From: Patescibacteria group bacterium
GTDB taxonomy: Bacteria > Patescibacteriota > Minisyncoccia > Portnoybacterales > UBA2143
Length of the DNA stretch: 8,049 bases
Direction of reading: 5' to 3'
Assembly: GCA_018819085.1 (NCBI GenBank)
Contig: JAHJQT010000025.1
Span: 1-8,049 of the forward strand
Shown in pieces: positions 6,714 through 8,049 of this stretch (its first letter is position 1; each line of letters starts with the position of its first letter). Below the pieces are notes generated by a model that saw only the letters and a list, made by a program, of their open reading frames with translations, did not search any database and was not told the DNA's origin. The translations under genes were made by a program, and so were the position numbers.

Positions 6714-7801
6714 TTCACACTCTTTAGATATAAATTCTTAATTTCTTCGGAAAAATTTTTATATGTAAAATCTTGGTCTATTTCTAAAAGTAGTTCTAAA
6801 AAAAGACTTTTAAATTTTTGGTAGTTCGGTAATAATCGCCCTATATTTTTATTAACTTCATAATTAAGAGCAATGCAGCCGGGACTTTTAATTTTTTTTC
6901 TTATTTTTGTAATTCTTCCATAAAATTCTTCCTCTGATGTTGGCTCTATACCGCCGTTAAACACGTTGCCAAGCTTAAATTCCTCTTCCCCGATTGAGGT
7001 AAATCGATGACATGAATAGATATCACCCCCCACTGAAACGCTATACCTTAATCCACGATTCAAATTACAAACATGCATATAGGGACGAAAATAGAAATCT
7101 TTATTTCTCCAGCTTTTTAAATAACCCAAAAAGGGTAAAATATAAAATTGGGGACGCTTTTTAATATTTTCATTCCACATTTTTATTACATTTTTAAAAT
7201 TTTCCTTGAAAAAAGACAAAGATTCATCGGGCCAGTTATCTTCATAGGTCGGAACAATTCCTATTAAATTAACCCCTTTTGAGAAAAAGTATTTTATGTT
7301 TTCATATAAATTACCGGCCACTGCCGGTGTAACTGTCATTCTGACCGAAAAAGTAGGTATTTTTTTAATTAATTGATTTAAACTAAATTCAGCTAAATCA
7401 AAACACGATTTGCCGTCAGGAAAAGTTCTTTGAAAATCCTGAGTTTCCTTCTTGCCATCAAAACTTAAAACGATATAAAAATTATTATGTTTTAAGAAAT
7501 CTATCTTTTTGGCGTCCAAATTTGTTCCGTTTGTCACTAAATTAAAAAAAATCTTTTTGTTGGATTTCCTTGCTAATTTTTTTCCGAATTCAACTCCATC
7601 TATTATTCTATCAAACCTTAATGTTGGTTCACCGCCTATAAATGTACAATATAAAGTCTTGTCATTTTGTTCTAAATTTAAAAAATATTCCAGAGTTTTC
7701 TGGATTAAATCTAAACCAGCCTCTTTTTTACTTTTATTTGCGAAATAACAATACTTACACCTTAAATTACAGGCATCGGTCAAATGTAGGTCTAATAACA
7801 T
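6710..7801 (-). CDS. Radical SAM/SPASM-like peptide-modifying enzyme
   Basis: This 363-residue protein starts almost at its cluster-binding motif, CNLRCKYC (Cys11, 15, 18), so no RRE-type leader-binding domain precedes it. GGEPTLRF (56-63) is the SAM-binding motif and LSFDGKKE (112-119) is typical of the peptide-modifying branch. A SPASM-type element follows: Cys245, Gly259, Cys264 fit CX9-15GX4C exactly. The usual CX2CX5CX3C part is reduced to GCIALNYEVNKNIG around Cys309, so a complete set of auxiliary-cluster ligands is not visible. Likely chemistry is a radical change on a peptide side chain (thioether or C-C crosslink, oxidation or epimerisation); which one cannot be read from the sequence. 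It follows the two tiny ORFs by 15 bases and overlaps ycaO by ATGA. AAGGG, 12 bases before the ATG, is at most a weak SD. Confidence 0.87.
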   Translation of the reverse strand: MLLDLHLTDACNLRCKYCYFANKSKKEAGLDLIQKTLEYFLNLEQNDKTLYCTFIGGEPTLRFDRIIDGVEFGKKLARKSNKKIFFNLVTNGTNLDAKKIDFLKHNNFYIVLSFDGKKETQDFQRTFPDGKSCFDLAEFSLNQLIKKIPTFSVRMTVTPAVAGNLYENIKYFFSKGVNLIGIVPTYEDNWPDESLSFFKENFKNVIKMWNENIKKRPQFYILPFLGYLKSWRNKDFYFRPYMHVCNLNRGLRYSVSVGGDIYSCHRFTSIGEEEFKLGNVFNGGIEPTSEEEFYGRITKIRKKIKSPGCIALNYEVNKNIGRLLPNYQKFKSLFLELLLEIDQDFTYKNFSEEIKNLYLKSVK

Positions 7802-7816
7802 AAATTAAGAATGCCC

Positions 7817-7870
7817 TTAATCCCAACAAACAAAACTTTTTTTAACTTTTTTTTGTTTTTTCTTTTTCAT
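7817..7870 (-). CDS. 17-residue lysine-rich ORF, candidate RiPP precursor
   Basis: The ORF encodes MKKKKQKKVKKSFVCWD and ends in TAA. It lies 15 bases before the first radical SAM gene, the usual place for a RiPP precursor, and its ATG overlaps the stop of the 38-codon ORF (ATGA). The C-terminal SFVCWD contains one Ser and one Cys, the residues a YcaO could cyclise, and aromatic residues that radical SAM enzymes often attack. Against it, the lysine run comes from an A-rich tract that gives Lys codons by default, the peptide is very short for a leader plus core, and no clear Shine-Dalgarno sequence is present. A -1 shift at A AAA AAA would fuse it to the 38-residue ORF, giving a 55-residue product. 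No family is recognised. Confidence 0.35.
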   Translation of the reverse strand: MKKKKQKKVKKSFVCWD

Positions 7871-7983
7871 TTTTTTATCCTATTTTTATCAGAAAGCAAC
7901 CTTTGGACACTTTGTATTCTATCGGAATTACCAATTTCAGTCAATAGTCGTAATGTCCACAGACTTATGGCGATTTTTCTCAT
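7867..7983 (-). CDS. 38-residue ORF heading the operon (unknown; leader or precursor candidate)
   Basis: This ORF begins MRKIAISLWTLRLLTEIG and ends SDKNRIKK before TGA. I recognise no family. Helical, leader-like composition (Leu, Ile, Arg, Gln) and the position at the head of a YcaO/radical SAM operon make it a candidate leader peptide or small partner. Two in-frame stops (TAA, TAG) lie just upstream, which fixes the earliest start at this ATG. A possible -10 ends only five bases before the ATG, so translation could be leaderless, consistent with the lack of a Shine-Dalgarno sequence. It overlaps the 17-codon ORF by ATGA. Chance ORFs of this size are common in AT-rich DNA. Confidence 0.35.
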   Translation of the reverse strand: MRKIAISLWTLRLLTEIGNSDRIQSVQRLLSDKNRIKK

Positions 7984-7988
7984 AAGCT

Positions 7989-8016
7989 ATTAAACTGGGA
8001 GTATGTCCTTATTCAA
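7989..8016 (-). promoter_or_regulatory. Candidate promoter for the radical SAM/YcaO operon
   Basis: On the minus strand TTGAAT (8016-8011) and TTTAAT (7994-7989) are separated by 16 bases. They match four of six and five of six consensus positions. Transcription would start at or within a base or two of the ATG at 7983, predicting a leaderless mRNA for the 38-codon ORF. The evidence is weak in such AT-rich DNA, and the real promoter may lie beyond the window. Confidence 0.35.
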
Positions 8017-8049
8017 AAAGGTTATGTATTTGAACATTTTTTAAAATAA

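Noticed and set aside
7509..7993. Plus-strand ORFs of 79 and 60 codons around the first radical SAM start
   Set aside because: One is antisense to the radical SAM core. The other is a Phe-rich reading of the A-rich minus-strand tract and has no ribosome-binding site.
7990..8037. 15-codon minus-strand ORF MFKYITFLNKDILPV
   Set aside because: It is very short, has no ribosome-binding site, and is followed by two in-frame stops; it overlaps the candidate promoter. Not distinguishable from chance.
1..8049. CRISPR array, tRNA or rRNA genes, insertion sequence with transposase
   Set aside because: I found no regularly spaced repeats, no cloverleaf-like tRNA in the gene-free stretches and no transposase or integrase coding sequence.

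Overview
The window is AT-rich (GC by eye around one third). Every gene I can support lies on the minus strand, so transcription runs from high to low coordinates. TGA ends valS, ycaO, the 7867-7983 ORF and the second radical SAM gene at the expected places, so the standard bacterial code is in use and UGA is not recoded. Tight packing with 4-nt ATGA overlaps, few good Shine-Dalgarno sites, a short ValRS without the C-terminal arm and its GADHAGFETQVV wording recall Candidate Phyla Radiation (Patescibacteria) genomes. That placement is an inference from style, not a proof.

Region A (8037 to 2152) is the most interesting part: a compact apparent operon. In transcription order it holds two tiny ORFs (38 and 17 codons, overlapping by ATGA), a radical SAM/SPASM-like enzyme (7801-6710), a YcaO-family ATP-dependent cyclodehydratase (6713-5454), a complete-looking class I valyl-tRNA synthetase (5435-3252) and a second radical SAM enzyme (3255-2152). 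YcaO plus two radical SAM peptide-modifying enzymes behind small ORFs is the layout of a RiPP (ribosomally made, post-translationally modified peptide) pathway. The 17-residue product MKKKKQKKVKKSFVCWD is a possible precursor, with SFVCWD as a hypothetical core. ValRS sits between two modification enzymes and is translationally coupled to the last one. It could be an embedded housekeeping gene, a resistant copy of the product's target, or a supplier of Val-tRNA. No protease, transporter or RRE-like leader-binding domain is visible inside the window.

Region B (2151 to 545) looks like decaying sequence. A Nif3-family gene is split by a one-base frameshift at a GGGG run, and a tyrosyl-tRNA synthetase gene stops at residue 186, before its KMSKS half. 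Two related hairpin-type repeats with core TCCTGAC(A/C)CC lie on either side of the nif3 remnant.

Region C (544 to 1) has no long gene. It holds a good minus-strand intrinsic terminator (369-407), a consensus sigma-70 type promoter (308-337), a 34-residue single-pass membrane micro-ORF (170-274), and the first nine codons of another gene behind a near-perfect Shine-Dalgarno sequence (1-43).
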